Of a stretch of 64,000 bases of DNA, positions 30,997-44,193 are shown piece after piece. The notes under the pieces are model-generated. The model did no database searches and was not told where the DNA came from. It saw nothing but the letters and a program-made list of their open reading frames with translations. Origin of the DNA: Azoarcus sp. (GTDB taxonomy: Bacteria; Pseudomonadota; Gammaproteobacteria; Burkholderiales; Rhodocyclaceae). Position 1 is the stretch's first letter; each line of letters starts with the position of its first letter. The translations under genes and the position numbers were made by a program. The stretch lies in assembly GCA_020725025.1 (NCBI GenBank), contig DYFV01000023.1:1-64000 (forward strand). Reading direction: 5' to 3'.

Positions 30997-32042
30997 GCAA
31001 GTCTCCCCTGCCCCCGGCCGAACCGCAGATCCCGGCGGGCTTGCCCGCCCACACCCTGTCGGTCGTCGTGCCCATGTACAACGAGGCCGACAACGTCGAG
31101 CCGCTCCTGGAGCGCATCCACCTCGCGCTGGGCCCCTATCCGTGGCCCTGGGAGGTGGTGCTGGTGGACGACGGCAGCTCGGACGCCACTCCGGCCGAGC
31201 TCGCGCGCTGTGCCGACAAGTTCGGCCCGCATGTGCGCGTGGTGGAGCTGGTGCGCAACTTCAAGCAGACCGCCGCGATGCAGGCCGGCCTCGACGCGGC
31301 CCGCGGCAGCGTCATCGTCACCATGGACGGCGACCTCCAGAACGACCCGATCGACATCCCCCGCCTGGTGCACCGGCTGCTCACCGAGGACCTCGATCTC
31401 GTCGCCGGCTGGCGCAAGAACCGACAGGACGGGCTGCTGTTGCGGAAGATCCCGTCGCGCATCGCCAATCGCCTCATCGCGCGCATGACCGGCGTGCACC
31501 TCAAGGACTACGGCTGCAGCCTCAAGGTCTTCCGCGGCAGTGCCATCAAGAGCGTGCGCCTGTACGGCGAGATGCACCGCTTCATCCCCGCCTGGCTCGC
31601 CACGGTCACCACGCCGCGGCGCATCGCCCAGGAGGTGGTGACCCATCACGCGCGCGTCTTCGGCCAGTCGAAGTACGGCATCTCGCGCACCTTCCGGGTG
31701 ATCCTGGACCTGGTCTTCGTCTACTTCTTCATGCGCTACCGCACCCGCCCCGGGCACTTCTTCGGCGGCATCGGCATCGCGCTGGGTGCGATCGGCTCGC
31801 TGATCCTCGCCTACCTGTTCGGCGTGAAGGTCTTCTTCGACGAGGACATCGGCACCCGCCCGCTGCTCTTCGGCGGCTTCTTCCTGCTGATCGCCGGCGT
31901 GCAGATGGTCACCTCCGGCGTGCTTGCGGAGCTCCTCACCCGCATCTACTACGAGTCGGGCACCTCCCAGGCCTATCTCGCGCGCCCCTCCGTGCCGCTG
32001 GGCGAGCACGAGGGCTGGCACCGCACGGCCGAGGCCGCATGA
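30993..32042 (+). CDS. Family 2 glycosyltransferase (polyprenyl-phosphate sugar transferase type)
   Basis: 349 aa; LSVVVPMYNEADNVEPLLERI, VLVDDGSSDATPAEL, VTMDGDLQNDP, two C-terminal TM helices. Confidence 0.93.
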   Translation: MSKSPLPPAEPQIPAGLPAHTLSVVVPMYNEADNVEPLLERIHLALGPYPWPWEVVLVDDGSSDATPAELARCADKFGPHVRVVELVRNFKQTAAMQAGLDAARGSVIVTMDGDLQNDPIDIPRLVHRLLTEDLDLVAGWRKNRQDGLLLRKIPSRIANRLIARMTGVHLKDYGCSLKVFRGSAIKSVRLYGEMHRFIPAWLATVTTPRRIAQEVVTHHARVFGQSKYGISRTFRVILDLVFVYFFMRYRTRPGHFFGGIGIALGAIGSLILAYLFGVKVFFDEDIGTRPLLFGGFFLLIAGVQMVTSGVLAELLTRIYYESGTSQAYLARPSVPLGEHEGWHRTAEAA

Positions 32043-33592
32043 ACGGCGCCGCTCCGCTGCCGGTCCCGCCGCTGCGCTGGGTCCTGCTGATCTTCGCGCT
32101 GCCGCTCGTGGCGTTCTTCCTGCGCCTGGGCGGGGCGCCGCTGTTCGACGTGGACGAGGGCGCCTTCTCGGAGGCCACCCGCGAGATGTTCGAGCGCGGC
32201 GACTTCCTTTCGACCTACCTCAACGGCGAGCCGCGCTTCGACAAGCCCATCCTCATCTACTGGCTGCAGGCGCTCGGATACCTGCTCTTCGGCGCGAACG
32301 AGTGGGCTTTCCGGCTGCCCTCGGCGATCGCCGCCGCCGGCTGGAGCTACGCCACCTGGGCCTTCGCCCGCGAGCGCTTCGGTGCGAACACGGCCTTGGC
32401 CGCGCTGGCGGTCGCCGCCACCTCCCTGGGTGCCTTCGCCATCGGCCGCGCCGCCACCGCGGATGCGCTGCTTAACCTCCTCATCGCCCTGGCGATGTTC
32501 GACGCCTGGCGGCATCTCGAGTCGGGGCAGCGCGCGCCGCTGCTGCGAAGCTTCGTATGGATCGGCCTGGGCGTGCTGACCAAGGGCCCGATCGCGGTCC
32601 TCGTGCCCGGTGCGGTGACCCTCCTCTACTGCGCCACCCGCGGCGAGTGGAAGCTGTGGGTGCGCACCGTGTTCGACCCCGTGGGCCTGGCGATCCTCGC
32701 CGCGCTGGTGGTGCCGTGGTACGCCGCGGCGCTCGCCATCCACGGTCAGGCCTTCATCGACGGCTTCATCCTCAAGCACAACGTGAAGCGCTTCACCGGC
32801 ACCATGGAAGGCCACGCCGGCAGCCTGTTCTACTACGTGCTGGCGGTGCCGCTCCTGCTGTTGCCCTGGACCGGCCCGCTCTTCGCGAGCCTGCGCCAGG
32901 TGCGCACCGACTGGGACACCGGTGTGCGCCGCTTCCTGTGGCTGTGGGCGGCCTTCGTGGTGGTGTTCTTCTCGCTGTCCGGCACCAAGCTGCCGCACTA
33001 CGTGCTGTACGGTTCCACGCCGCTTTTCCTGCTCATCGCCGCCCACCGCAACACCCTGCGCCGCGCGTGGCTGCACCTCGCCGCCCCGACCGCCTTCCTG
33101 GCGCTGCTGGCCCTGCTCCCCTTCGTCTTCGAGCTGCTGTCCACGAGCCGGGCGGGCAATGCCTACTACCGGGCACAGCTGAGCCTCGCCGCGGAGGAAG
33201 CCGGACTCGCCTACTACGCCGTCACCCTGGGCGGGCTCGTGCTGTGGCTCGCCCTGGCGCTGCGCTGGCGGGCCGCGGCCTGGCTCAAGCTCACGGCCGC
33301 CGCGACCATCCAGGTGACGGTGCTCGCCCTGGTCGTGGTGCCCTGGGCCGGCGCGGTGCTGCAGGGTCCGGTCAAGGAGGCGGGGCTCATGGCGCGCGCC
33401 CTGGGCGAGCCGGTCGTCGCGTGGCGGTTCACCGCACCGAGCTTCAGCGTGTATCGTGAGGCGGTGACTCCCGACCGTCCTCCCGAGCCCGGCGAGCTCG
33501 CGCTCACCCGCATCGACCGCGTGCCGCCCGAAGGCTACGAGACCCTCTACGCCAGGGGCGGGGTCGCGCTCGTGCGCAGGCTGCCGCAATGA
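32039..33592 (+). CDS. Family 39 glycosyltransferase (ArnT/PMT-like)
   Basis: Start MNGAAPLPVPPLRWVLL; FDVDEGAFSEATREMFERGDFLSTYLNGEPRFDKPILIYWLQALGY; multiple TM helices. Confidence 0.92.
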   Translation: MNGAAPLPVPPLRWVLLIFALPLVAFFLRLGGAPLFDVDEGAFSEATREMFERGDFLSTYLNGEPRFDKPILIYWLQALGYLLFGANEWAFRLPSAIAAAGWSYATWAFARERFGANTALAALAVAATSLGAFAIGRAATADALLNLLIALAMFDAWRHLESGQRAPLLRSFVWIGLGVLTKGPIAVLVPGAVTLLYCATRGEWKLWVRTVFDPVGLAILAALVVPWYAAALAIHGQAFIDGFILKHNVKRFTGTMEGHAGSLFYYVLAVPLLLLPWTGPLFASLRQVRTDWDTGVRRFLWLWAAFVVVFFSLSGTKLPHYVLYGSTPLFLLIAAHRNTLRRAWLHLAAPTAFLALLALLPFVFELLSTSRAGNAYYRAQLSLAAEEAGLAYYAVTLGGLVLWLALALRWRAAAWLKLTAAATIQVTVLALVVVPWAGAVLQGPVKEAGLMARALGEPVVAWRFTAPSFSVYREAVTPDRPPEPGELALTRIDRVPPEGYETLYARGGVALVRRLPQ

Positions 33593-33709
33593 CGCCCCTC
33601 CAAGTCGCACCACGGGGGCGTTTCACCGAACGGGACCGACCTGCTCAATGCGTAACGAAACGGATCCGATGATCGAGGACACCCGCCATCTGCGTGGAGC
33701 GGCCGCACG

Positions 33710-34426
33710 ATGAGCCGCCTGACGCTGACGATGTTCGCGAGCCTGCTGTGCTTCGCGGCGCTGTTCGCCTTCTTTCCGGAACTGGACCTGATCGTCTCGG
33801 CCGCCTTCTACGATCCCGCGCGCGGCTTCGTGGGCGACCATGTCCCGGTGGTTTGGGCGATCTTCAAGGGCGTGCCGCTCATGTCGCGGGCGATCATGCT
33901 CGCCTTGGCCATCGCACTGCTGGCCTATGCCTTCCAGCGGGGCGAAGCCGGCCGCCGCCGGCGGATGCAGGTCGCCTACCTGGTCGCAGCCCTGGCGCTG
34001 GGGCCGGGCCTGCTGATCGACGTGGTACTCAAGGACAACTGGGGCCGGGCCCGTCCCGCCAAGGTGGTCGAGTTCGGCGGCACGAGAACATTCACGCCTG
34101 CCCTCGTGCCCACCGACCAGTGCGAAAAGAACTGCTCCTTCGTGAGCGGGCACGCCTCGGCGGGGTTCTACCTCGTGAGCCTGGGCTTTCTCGGCGGCGC
34201 CGCGGCGCGCCGGCGCTGGACCCTGGTTGGACTGGCCGCGGGAGCCCTGTTCGGGTTCGGGCGCATCACCCAGGGCGGACACTTCCTGTCCGACATCGTC
34301 TTCTGCTTCTACGCGACATGGTTCGCCGCCTGGGCGACCTGGCTGGTCTTCCATCGCTTAGGATGGCTGCGGGAGAACGACCCGGCGGCCTCTGCCACGG
34401 GGGACGCCCGGGCTGCGGCTTCCTAG
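33710..34426 (+). CDS. PAP2-family lipid phosphatase
   Basis: 238 aa; KDNWGRARP, CSFVSGHASAGFYLVS, GRITQGGHFLSDIVF phosphatase motifs. Confidence 0.9.
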   Translation: MSRLTLTMFASLLCFAALFAFFPELDLIVSAAFYDPARGFVGDHVPVVWAIFKGVPLMSRAIMLALAIALLAYAFQRGEAGRRRRMQVAYLVAALALGPGLLIDVVLKDNWGRARPAKVVEFGGTRTFTPALVPTDQCEKNCSFVSGHASAGFYLVSLGFLGGAAARRRWTLVGLAAGALFGFGRITQGGHFLSDIVFCFYATWFAAWATWLVFHRLGWLRENDPAASATGDARAAAS

Positions 34427-34457
34427 CTTCCTAGGAGCGGCGGAATCCGGAAAACCG

Positions 34458-34886
34458 TCAGCGCGCGCCGCCAGCCGCGTGCTGGGACGCGAGCGGTACC
34501 ACGTTGCCCTCCTCGGCCGCCTCGCCGGTCTTCTCCAGCTTGCCCTCCACGGTGGCCCCGCACTCCATCTGCAGCTGGCGATAGACGATGTTGCCGGAGA
34601 TCCGGGCACCCGCCTGCAGCTCCAGGAAATGCTCCACGTCGAGATCGCCCTCGATCCGTCCGTTCACCACCGCGTCGTAGACCTTGACCCTTCCGGTCAC
34701 CGAACCTTTGTCACTCAGCACGAGCAGCGTGCGCTCGCCCTCCTTGTTCGAGACGTTGCCTTCGATCTTGCCGTCCACCCGCAGTCCGCCGGAGAAGATC
34801 ACGTCGCCGACGATCTGCACGTTATCGGCGATGAGGCTGGAGAGCTTGGTCACTTCGATCGACTTGTTGCGTTTGCGTCCGAACAT
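34458..34886 (-). CDS. Bactofilin
   Basis: 142 aa; LIADNVQIVGDVIFSGGLRVDGKIEGNV..VYDAVVNGRIEGDLDVEHFLELQAGARISGNIVYRQLQME. Confidence 0.93.
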   Translation of the reverse strand: MFGRKRNKSIEVTKLSSLIADNVQIVGDVIFSGGLRVDGKIEGNVSNKEGERTLLVLSDKGSVTGRVKVYDAVVNGRIEGDLDVEHFLELQAGARISGNIVYRQLQMECGATVEGKLEKTGEAAEEGNVVPLASQHAAGGAR

Positions 34887-34919
34887 CGGTTGTCCCCTTA
34901 TGGCAATGCTTCGGATGGC

Positions 34920-35285
34920 TCAGCGTCCACCCGGTCTTGTCGTCGCGGCCCTGAAGAAGGCCAGCTCTTCCTCGGCCTGCCTGAGCCGTTCGTTCAGCTG
35001 CCCCAGTTGGCGCTCGAGCTCGTTGCGGGTGGCCAGCTCCACCTCGAGCTCGACGCGCGCCTTGTCCAGCGCAACGCGCAGCTCGCGGTTCTGCTGCTCC
35101 AGCTCGCTCACGCGCGAGCCCGACTCGAAGTACTCCAGATAGAAGCGGACGCCGCCGGCGGCCAGCGCCAGGGCAGCACCCAGGGCGAGCACGAGGAGCA
35201 CGCGGCGCGTGTAACCCCGGCTGTCGGTGAGCACATACGCGCCGCCCGTCAGGCCTTGGGTCTCGGAGCGGCGGCGGAAGAGCAT
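34920..35285 (-). CDS. Single-TM coiled-coil protein
   Basis: 121 aa; one TM (RRVLLVLALGAALALAAGGVRFYLEYF) then heptad-rich helix. Confidence 0.7.
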   Translation of the reverse strand: MLFRRRSETQGLTGGAYVLTDSRGYTRRVLLVLALGAALALAAGGVRFYLEYFESGSRVSELEQQNRELRVALDKARVELEVELATRNELERQLGQLNERLRQAEEELAFFRAATTRPGGR

Positions 35286-35298
35286 CCCTCGGGAGCGT

Positions 35299-36210
35299 TC
35301 AGAAGCGCGCGAGATAGCGCGCAGGATCGGCGAAGCGTCCGTCCTTGAGGACTTCGAAATGCAGGTGCGGTCCGGTCGAACGCCCGGTGGAGCCGACGCT
35401 GGCGATCTTCTGGCCCGGAATCACGACCTGACCGGCCTTCACGTGCAGCTTCGAGGCGTGGGCGTAGCGCGTGACGAGTCCTGCCACGTGCTCGATCTCG
35501 ACGGTATACCCGTATTCGCTGCGGTAGCCGGCAAAGATGACCCGCCCCCCCGCGCTGGCGAGGATCGGCGTCCCTTTGGGCGCCGGGAAGTCGACGCCGC
35601 TGTGGAACGCGAGGCGTCGCTTGAAGGGATCGATGCGGTTGCCGAAGCTCGAGGTGAAGCGGACGTCGGGAATCGGGGAGCGTCCTGGAAAGGACATGTA
35701 GGCGAGGTGGTAGGAGGTGGCCAGCTCGTCGAGCTGCTCGAAACTGCCGGCCACCCGAGACAGCTCGCGCTCCATCCGTCCCAGCTCCAGACTGAGCGGA
35801 TCGGCGGAATCGGCCTCATGCCCCAGTATCGAGGCCGGCTCGGCCTCGCCCGAATCGGGGCGCAGCATGGGACCGCCGGCCGGCGCCCCTGGCGGCGTGC
35901 GGGCCACCCGCGCGCGCTGCTTGCCCTTCACCGTATCGAAGCTCAGCCGCGACTCGAACTCCTTCATCGTGCCGATGCGGGCCGCAAGTTCGACCGCCTC
36001 GGCTTCGAGCTGCGCGAGCCGCCCGGCCATCTCCCCGAAGCGGTCGATCAACACCTTGCCATGCGAATCCTCGAGCACCACCGGGAGGGGCGCCTCGGTC
36101 TGCACCACGTTGCGGCTGTATCCATACCCCAGGGCGAAGCCGCCCGCCAGGACGATACCGATAACGACGGTCACGATGCCGGCGAATGCCCGGGTGCTGA
36201 TCGTACGCAT
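35299..36210 (-). CDS. M23-family metallopeptidase (murein DD-endopeptidase-like)
   Basis: Start MRTISTRAFAGIVTVVIG; HSGVDFPAPKGTPILASAGGRVIFAGYRSEYGYTVEIEH..GRSTGPHLHFEV. Confidence 0.95.
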   Translation of the reverse strand: MRTISTRAFAGIVTVVIGIVLAGGFALGYGYSRNVVQTEAPLPVVLEDSHGKVLIDRFGEMAGRLAQLEAEAVELAARIGTMKEFESRLSFDTVKGKQRARVARTPPGAPAGGPMLRPDSGEAEPASILGHEADSADPLSLELGRMERELSRVAGSFEQLDELATSYHLAYMSFPGRSPIPDVRFTSSFGNRIDPFKRRLAFHSGVDFPAPKGTPILASAGGRVIFAGYRSEYGYTVEIEHVAGLVTRYAHASKLHVKAGQVVIPGQKIASVGSTGRSTGPHLHFEVLKDGRFADPARYLARF

Positions 36211-36593
36211 CCTGGACTGGGCCAGCGTGCCGGCGGAAAGAATGACTAAGGCCACTCATCTCCTCCACATCTCGTCTGCAGTCGGTGCGGCGTCGAATGC
36301 CGCGCTGCAGGATCCAATCGGGGTCCGGCCCTTTCGCATTTGCACAAAATCTACGGGCCGAAACAAAGTTGGCGAAGTCTATCACCAATGACGGGTACTC
36401 ACGCCAGTAGACGCCGGATGGAAGGCACTTTCGGCGTGACGTCCGGATGAAGCTCGCATCTTTTCGGCGGCTTTCTGCCTTGATGTAGTTCGGGTGCCCC
36501 GGGCGCAGACTTTGCAAGGTGCGGGAGGCCGAGACGATGGACCGTGTGCGCTCCGGATCTCGCTCGGCTCCCTCACTGCCAAGGAGCTGCGAG

Positions 36594-37454
36594 ATGATCG
36601 ATGCGAGCCCATCCTCCCCACCCGCCCCGGCGCGCCCCTTCCGGTCTTGGGCACAACGGGCCGGCCGCTCCGCGCTCGCCTGGCTGGCCGCGTGCGCGGC
36701 GGCCGGCACGGTCCATGCGCGAGACGCGGTGCGGCTCGACGTGCCTTACGTGCCCACCCCGCAGCACGTGGTGGAGCGCATGTTCGAAGTTGCCGAACTC
36801 CAGCCCCGGGAATACGTGGTCGACCTCGGCTGCGGCGACGGGCGCATGGTGGTGACCGCCGCCAGCCGCTTCGGCGCACGCGCGCTGGGCGTCGACATCA
36901 ACCCGGCACGGATCGACGAGGCGAAGGACAATGCCGCGCGCGCCGGGGTGAGCGACAGGGTCGAGCTGAAGGTCGGAGATCTCTTCGAGGCCGACATCGG
37001 CGATGCCGACGTGCTCGCCGTCTATCTCCTCGACTCCATCAACCTGCGGCTGCGCCCGAAGATCCTGGAGACCATGCGCCCGGGCGCCCGGGTCGTGTCC
37101 CACGCCTTCGACATGGGCGAATGGCGGCCCGATCGGATCGAGAAGATCGACGGGCGGACCATCTACTTGTGGTACGTGCCGGCGAAGGTGGCCGGCCGCT
37201 GGCAGATCTCGCAGGGCGATCGGCGTATCGAGATCGATCTGCGCCAGCGGTTCCAGGATCTGTCCGGCACCGCCACGATCGATGGACGCTCCGTGCCCCT
37301 GCGCGAAGGCCGGGTGCGGGGCGACGAGGTCGTCTTCCGGATGGAAACCGCACCGGGAGAGACGCGGACCTTCCGGGGGCGCGTGGACGGCAACCGAATG
37401 ATCGCCCTCGGCACCGGGGTCGCCCCCTGGCGGGGCACGCGCCGGACGCTGTGA
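36594..37454 (+). CDS. SAM-dependent methyltransferase (secreted/anchored)
   Basis: ORF 36519..37454; VVDLGCGDGRMVVTAASRFGARALGVDINPARI motif I. Confidence 0.85.
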   Translation: MIDASPSSPPAPARPFRSWAQRAGRSALAWLAACAAAGTVHARDAVRLDVPYVPTPQHVVERMFEVAELQPREYVVDLGCGDGRMVVTAASRFGARALGVDINPARIDEAKDNAARAGVSDRVELKVGDLFEADIGDADVLAVYLLDSINLRLRPKILETMRPGARVVSHAFDMGEWRPDRIEKIDGRTIYLWYVPAKVAGRWQISQGDRRIEIDLRQRFQDLSGTATIDGRSVPLREGRVRGDEVVFRMETAPGETRTFRGRVDGNRMIALGTGVAPWRGTRRTL

Positions 37455-37471
37455 GCAGGTGGTGAACGGCC

Positions 37472-38827
37472 ATGAGCGAGCCGGACGCGTCGAAGCCGAA
37501 GCCGTCCCTGTCGGTACTCGACGGCATCGCCATCACGGTCGGCATCGTCGTCGGCATCGGCATCTTCGAGACGCCGCCGCTGGTCGCCGCGAACGTCGGC
37601 AACGAAGCCGCCTTCCTCGGTGCCTGGCTGCTGGGCGGTGCCATCACCCTCGCCGGGGCGCTGGTCTACGCGGAGCTCGCCGCGACCTACCCGAGCACCG
37701 GCGGCGAGTACCATTTTCTCGCCCGCGCCTTCGGCCGGCCGGTCGGATTCCTGTTCGCATGGGCGCGCATCTCCGTGATCCAGACGGGCGCGATCGCCGC
37801 GGTGGCCTTCGTGTTCGGCGACTACGCCCAACAGGTTCACGGACTGGGCCCCTACGGCGCCTCCTTCTACGCCGGCGGCGCACTGCTCGCACTGACCCTG
37901 CTCAACATGGCGGGGACCGCCCACGGCAAGCGCGCCCAGAACCTGTTCACCGGGCTCACGCTGCTGGCCGTGCTCGTCGTCGCCGGAGTCGGCCTCACCG
38001 CGCCCAGCGCGGCGGCACCGAACGACGCCGCTCTCCTGGCGCAGCCGTCCCCGGCCGCCGACGCGAGCGGAGCCCTGGGGCTCGCCATGATCTTCATCCT
38101 CCTCACCTACGGCGGATGGAACGAGGCAGCCTACCTGTCGGCCGAGGTCCGCGACACACCGCGCAACATGGCGCGGGTGCTGGTGCTCGGCACCGCCACG
38201 ATCGCGACGCTATATTTGCTGGTGAACCTCGCCTTCCTCCAGGTGCTCGGCCTGGAGGCGCTGCGCGGAAGCGAAGCGGCTGCGGCGGACATGATGCGCT
38301 ACGCTGCCGGCGAGGAGGCCGCCCTGCTCCTCAGCGTGGTGATCTGCTGCACCGCCGTCAGCACGCTCAACGCCTCCATCCTCACCGGCGCGCGCGTGTA
38401 CCACGCCCTTGGCGAGGACCTGCCGCCGCTGCGAAGGCTGGGGCTTTGGAACCGGGACGGAAACAACCCGCGCATCGCCATTTTCGTGCAGAGCGCCATC
38501 GCGTTCGCGCTGGTGGTGTTCGGCGCCTTCATGAAGGACGGCTTCCAGGCCATGGTGGAATACACCGCTCCCGTGTTCTGGCTCTTCCTCCTCCTGGTCG
38601 GCATCGCCTTCTTCGTGCTCAGGCGCCGCGACGCGCATCTCGAGCGGCCGTTCCGTGCGCCGCTCTACCCTCTGAAGCCCGCGCTTTTCTGCCTCACCTG
38701 CGCCTATCTGCTCTATTCGAGCATCGCCTACACCGGCCTGGGCGCCCTCGTCGGCATGGCCGTGCTGCTGCTCGGGGTGCCGCTCTTCCTGCTCCTGAGA
38801 CCGGCGCGGAAGGCCGCGCCGCACTGA
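37472..38827 (+). CDS. APC-family amino acid permease
   Basis: 451 aa; SVLDGIAITVGIVVGIGIFETPPLVA, ALVYAELAATYPSTGGEYHFLARAFG, about 12 TM. Confidence 0.9.
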   Translation: MSEPDASKPKPSLSVLDGIAITVGIVVGIGIFETPPLVAANVGNEAAFLGAWLLGGAITLAGALVYAELAATYPSTGGEYHFLARAFGRPVGFLFAWARISVIQTGAIAAVAFVFGDYAQQVHGLGPYGASFYAGGALLALTLLNMAGTAHGKRAQNLFTGLTLLAVLVVAGVGLTAPSAAAPNDAALLAQPSPAADASGALGLAMIFILLTYGGWNEAAYLSAEVRDTPRNMARVLVLGTATIATLYLLVNLAFLQVLGLEALRGSEAAAADMMRYAAGEEAALLLSVVICCTAVSTLNASILTGARVYHALGEDLPPLRRLGLWNRDGNNPRIAIFVQSAIAFALVVFGAFMKDGFQAMVEYTAPVFWLFLLLVGIAFFVLRRRDAHLERPFRAPLYPLKPALFCLTCAYLLYSSIAYTGLGALVGMAVLLLGVPLFLLLRPARKAAPH

Positions 38828-38843
38828 GACCCGAGGCGGCGGC

Positions 38844-40454
38844 GTGGACAAGCTCGATGCGCTCGTGATCGGCGGCGGCCACAACGGGCTCACCTGCGCC
38901 GCCTACCTCGCCCGCGCCGGCCTCTCCGTGAGGGTCCTCGAACGCCGCCCCGTGGTCGGCGGGGCGGCGGTGACCGAGGAGTTCCACCCGGGTTTTCGCA
39001 ATTCGGTGGCGGCCTACGCCTTGAGTCTCCTCGATCCGAAGATCATCCGCGAGCTCGAGCTCGCCCGGCACGGCCTCGTGGTGGTGGAGCGGCGCGCCCA
39101 GAACTTCCTGCCCACGCCCGACGGGTCTCACCTCCTGACCGGCCCGGGACGCACCCGGCAGTCGATCGCGCGGCTGAACCGGCACGATGGGGACCGCTAC
39201 GACGCCTACGCCGCCGAGCTCGGGCGCATCGCCGACGTGCTGCGCGCTCTCGCCCTTCAGCCGCCGCCGAACGTGGTGAGCGGCTGGGGCCGGCGAGGAC
39301 TGTCCGAGCTGCTGCGCGCCGCCCGCCTCGGCAACCGCCTGCGCCGCCTCGACATGCCGGACCGGCGCGCACTGCTGGACCTCTTCGCCAAGTCGGCGGC
39401 GGACTATCTCGAGGGCTGGTTCCAGTCGGAGCCGGTTCAAGCGCTCTTCGCCTTCGACGCCGTCGTAGGCAATTACGCGAGCCCCTACACGCCCGGCACC
39501 GCGTACGTGCTGCTGCATCACGCCTTCGGCGAGGTCAACGGGCGCAAGGGGGCATGGGGGCACGCCATCGGCGGCATGGGAGCGGTGAGCGAGTCCCTCG
39601 CCCGCGCCGCGCGCAGTCATGGCGCCGGGATCGAGACCGGGGCCGAGGTACGCGAGATCCTGGTGGAGAACGGCCGGGCGATAGGCGCGACGCTCGCCGA
39701 CGGCCGCACGCTGCGCGCGCCGCTCGTCGCCGCCAACGTCAATCCGCGCCTGCTCTACGGCGCCCTCGTACCCGCCTCCGCCCTGCCCGCGGGGTTCGCG
39801 CGGCGCATGGCGCGCTGGAAGTGCGGCTCGGGGACCTTCCGGATGAACGTCGCGCTCTCCGAGCTGCCGAGCTTCACCGCCCTGCCCGGCAGGACCGTTC
39901 AGGACCACCACACCTCGGGCATCATCCTCGCGCCGAGCCTCGCCTACATGGATCGCGCCTGGCTCGATGCGCGCACCCTCGGCTGGAGCCGCGAGCCGGT
40001 GGTCGAGCTCCTGATTCCCTCGACCCTCGATCAAAGCCTGGCCCCGCCCGGCGGCCACGTGGCGAGCCTCTTCTGCCAGCACGTCGCGCCCGTCCTGCCG
40101 GACGGCAGTTCCTGGGACGCACACCGCGAGGCGGTTGCCGACCTGATGATCGACACGGTGGATCGCTACGCCCCGGGCTTTCGGTCGAGCGTGGTGGGGC
40201 GCCAGGTCCTCAGCCCGCTCGATCTCGAGCGGGTCTTCGGCCTCACCGGCGGAGACATCTTCCACGGCGCGATGACCCTGGACCAGATCTTCTCGGCGCG
40301 CCCCATGCTTGGTTACGCGGACTACCGCGGCCCCGTGGCCGGGCTCTACCACTGCGGCGCGGGCGCACACCCGGGCGGCGGTGTCACCGGCGCGCCGGGG
40401 CACAATGCGGCCCGGGCGATGATTCACGACCATCACCGGCACCGTTGGCGCTAG
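38844..40454 (+). CDS. NAD(P)/FAD-dependent oxidoreductase (phytoene-desaturase-like)
   Basis: GTG start; [30 protein letters not shown] and C-terminal [27 protein letters not shown]. Confidence 0.92.
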   Translation: MDKLDALVIGGGHNGLTCAAYLARAGLSVRVLERRPVVGGAAVTEEFHPGFRNSVAAYALSLLDPKIIRELELARHGLVVVERRAQNFLPTPDGSHLLTGPGRTRQSIARLNRHDGDRYDAYAAELGRIADVLRALALQPPPNVVSGWGRRGLSELLRAARLGNRLRRLDMPDRRALLDLFAKSAADYLEGWFQSEPVQALFAFDAVVGNYASPYTPGTAYVLLHHAFGEVNGRKGAWGHAIGGMGAVSESLARAARSHGAGIETGAEVREILVENGRAIGATLADGRTLRAPLVAANVNPRLLYGALVPASALPAGFARRMARWKCGSGTFRMNVALSELPSFTALPGRTVQDHHTSGIILAPSLAYMDRAWLDARTLGWSREPVVELLIPSTLDQSLAPPGGHVASLFCQHVAPVLPDGSSWDAHREAVADLMIDTVDRYAPGFRSSVVGRQVLSPLDLERVFGLTGGDIFHGAMTLDQIFSARPMLGYADYRGPVAGLYHCGAGAHPGGGVTGAPGHNAARAMIHDHHRHRWR

Positions 40455-40637
40455 ATACCCCCTATGCAGGACCGGACGACCGGCTTCGATCGGGTAGAGT
40501 GTGGCGAACGGCGGCCCGAGCGGCGTCGGCGCGCCTCCTGGCGGAGGACAGATCGCGCTCGGCGGGCGGCGGACAGTCACACGGTCCGGCGGCGCCCGCC
40601 CGAGCCGCCCCCCATCCCGTCCAAGAAGGAGCCCAGC

Positions 40638-40790
40638 ATGAACATCACTCTCGCCGTAGGCCCTCTGATCGCGCTGATCGCGGGCATCCTCATCCTCATC
40701 GTGCCGCGCCTGCTCAACTACATCGTCGCGGTCTACCTCATCATCGTCGGCGTGATGGGCCTGCTCGGGATGGGGCGGATGCACCTGTAG
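40638..40790 (+). CDS. DUF3096-like small membrane protein
   Basis: 50 aa [59 protein letters not shown]. Confidence 0.8.
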   Translation: MNITLAVGPLIALIAGILILIVPRLLNYIVAVYLIIVGVMGLLGMGRMHL

Positions 40791-40802
40791 CGCACCCAAA
40801 AA

Positions 40803-40829
40803 AAACGGCGGCCAGGCAGGCCGCCGTTT
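40803..40829. terminator. Bidirectional intrinsic terminator
   Basis: AAACGGCGGCC-aggca-GGCCGCCGTTT with A-tract on the left, between convergent DUF3096 and ppsA. Confidence 0.9.
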
Positions 40830-40849
40830 CGTGTTGCCGTGTGCAGGCC

Positions 40850-43216
<2,367 letters not shown>

Positions 43217-43324
43217 GAATGGCCTTCCGAAATTGTTGGGGAGAAAGCAAAATGCGATTTTAACGGCTTTTGCTGCCCTGCCGCACGGCAGGTTTTCCCC
43301 AATGTCCTTTTCCGGGTCCGTCAC

Positions 43325-44158
43325 ATGAGCGAAACCCCTACCCGAACCGTCTTTTTCGTGTCCGACGGCACCGGGATCACGGCCGAGACGCTCGGTCACA
43401 GCCTGCTCGCCCAGTTTCCGGAGATGCGCTTCCGCCAGGTGCGCATTCCCTTCATGGACGACCGCGACAAGGCCATCGACTGCGCCCGCCAGATCCGCGA
43501 GGCGGCCGCCGCCGACGGGGTTCGCCCCATCGTCTTCAGCACCCTGGTCAACCCGGATCCGCTGTCCGGGCTGCGCGAGGCCGATGCGCTCTTCATCGAC
43601 CTCTTCGAGCAGTTCATCGGCCCGCTCGAGACCGAGCTCGGGCAGCGCTCCACGCACACTGTCGGGCGCTTCCACGGCATCGCGGACAGCAGCGACTACA
43701 AGGCGCGCATCGAAGCCATCAACTTCGCCATGGCGCACGACGACGGTGTCTCGTCCGACGGCGAGCTCTCCGATGCGGACGTGATCCTGGTCGGCGTGTC
43801 GCGCTCGGGCAAGACGCCCACCAGTCTCTACCTCGCGATGCAGTTCGGGGTGAAGGCCGCGAACTACCCCCTGATCCCGGAGGATTTCGAGCGCAACAAG
43901 CTCCCGGGCGAGCTCCACCGCTACCGCAGCAAGCTCTTCGGGCTTACCATTGCGCCCGAGCGCCTGGCGCAGATCCGCCAGGAACGCCGGCCCAACAGCC
44001 GCTACGCCTCGCTGGAGAACTGCCGCTACGAGATCGAAGCCGCACAGAAGCTGATGCGGCGCGAGAACATCCAGTGGCTCGATTCCACGGTCAAATCGAT
44101 CGAGGAAATCTCCGCCACCATCCTCCAGGCGGTAAGACTCAACAAACCCGCCTACTGA
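43325..44158 (+). CDS. ppsR: PEP synthase regulatory protein (kinase/pyrophosphorylase, DUF299)
   Basis: Start [60 protein letters not shown]; divergent from ppsA. Confidence 0.97.
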   Translation: MSETPTRTVFFVSDGTGITAETLGHSLLAQFPEMRFRQVRIPFMDDRDKAIDCARQIREAAAADGVRPIVFSTLVNPDPLSGLREADALFIDLFEQFIGPLETELGQRSTHTVGRFHGIADSSDYKARIEAINFAMAHDDGVSSDGELSDADVILVGVSRSGKTPTSLYLAMQFGVKAANYPLIPEDFERNKLPGELHRYRSKLFGLTIAPERLAQIRQERRPNSRYASLENCRYEIEAAQKLMRRENIQWLDSTVKSIEEISATILQAVRLNKPAY

Positions 44159-44193
44159 ACCGGGCGCCGCGCGCGCCCCGCACAGGAAACCCG

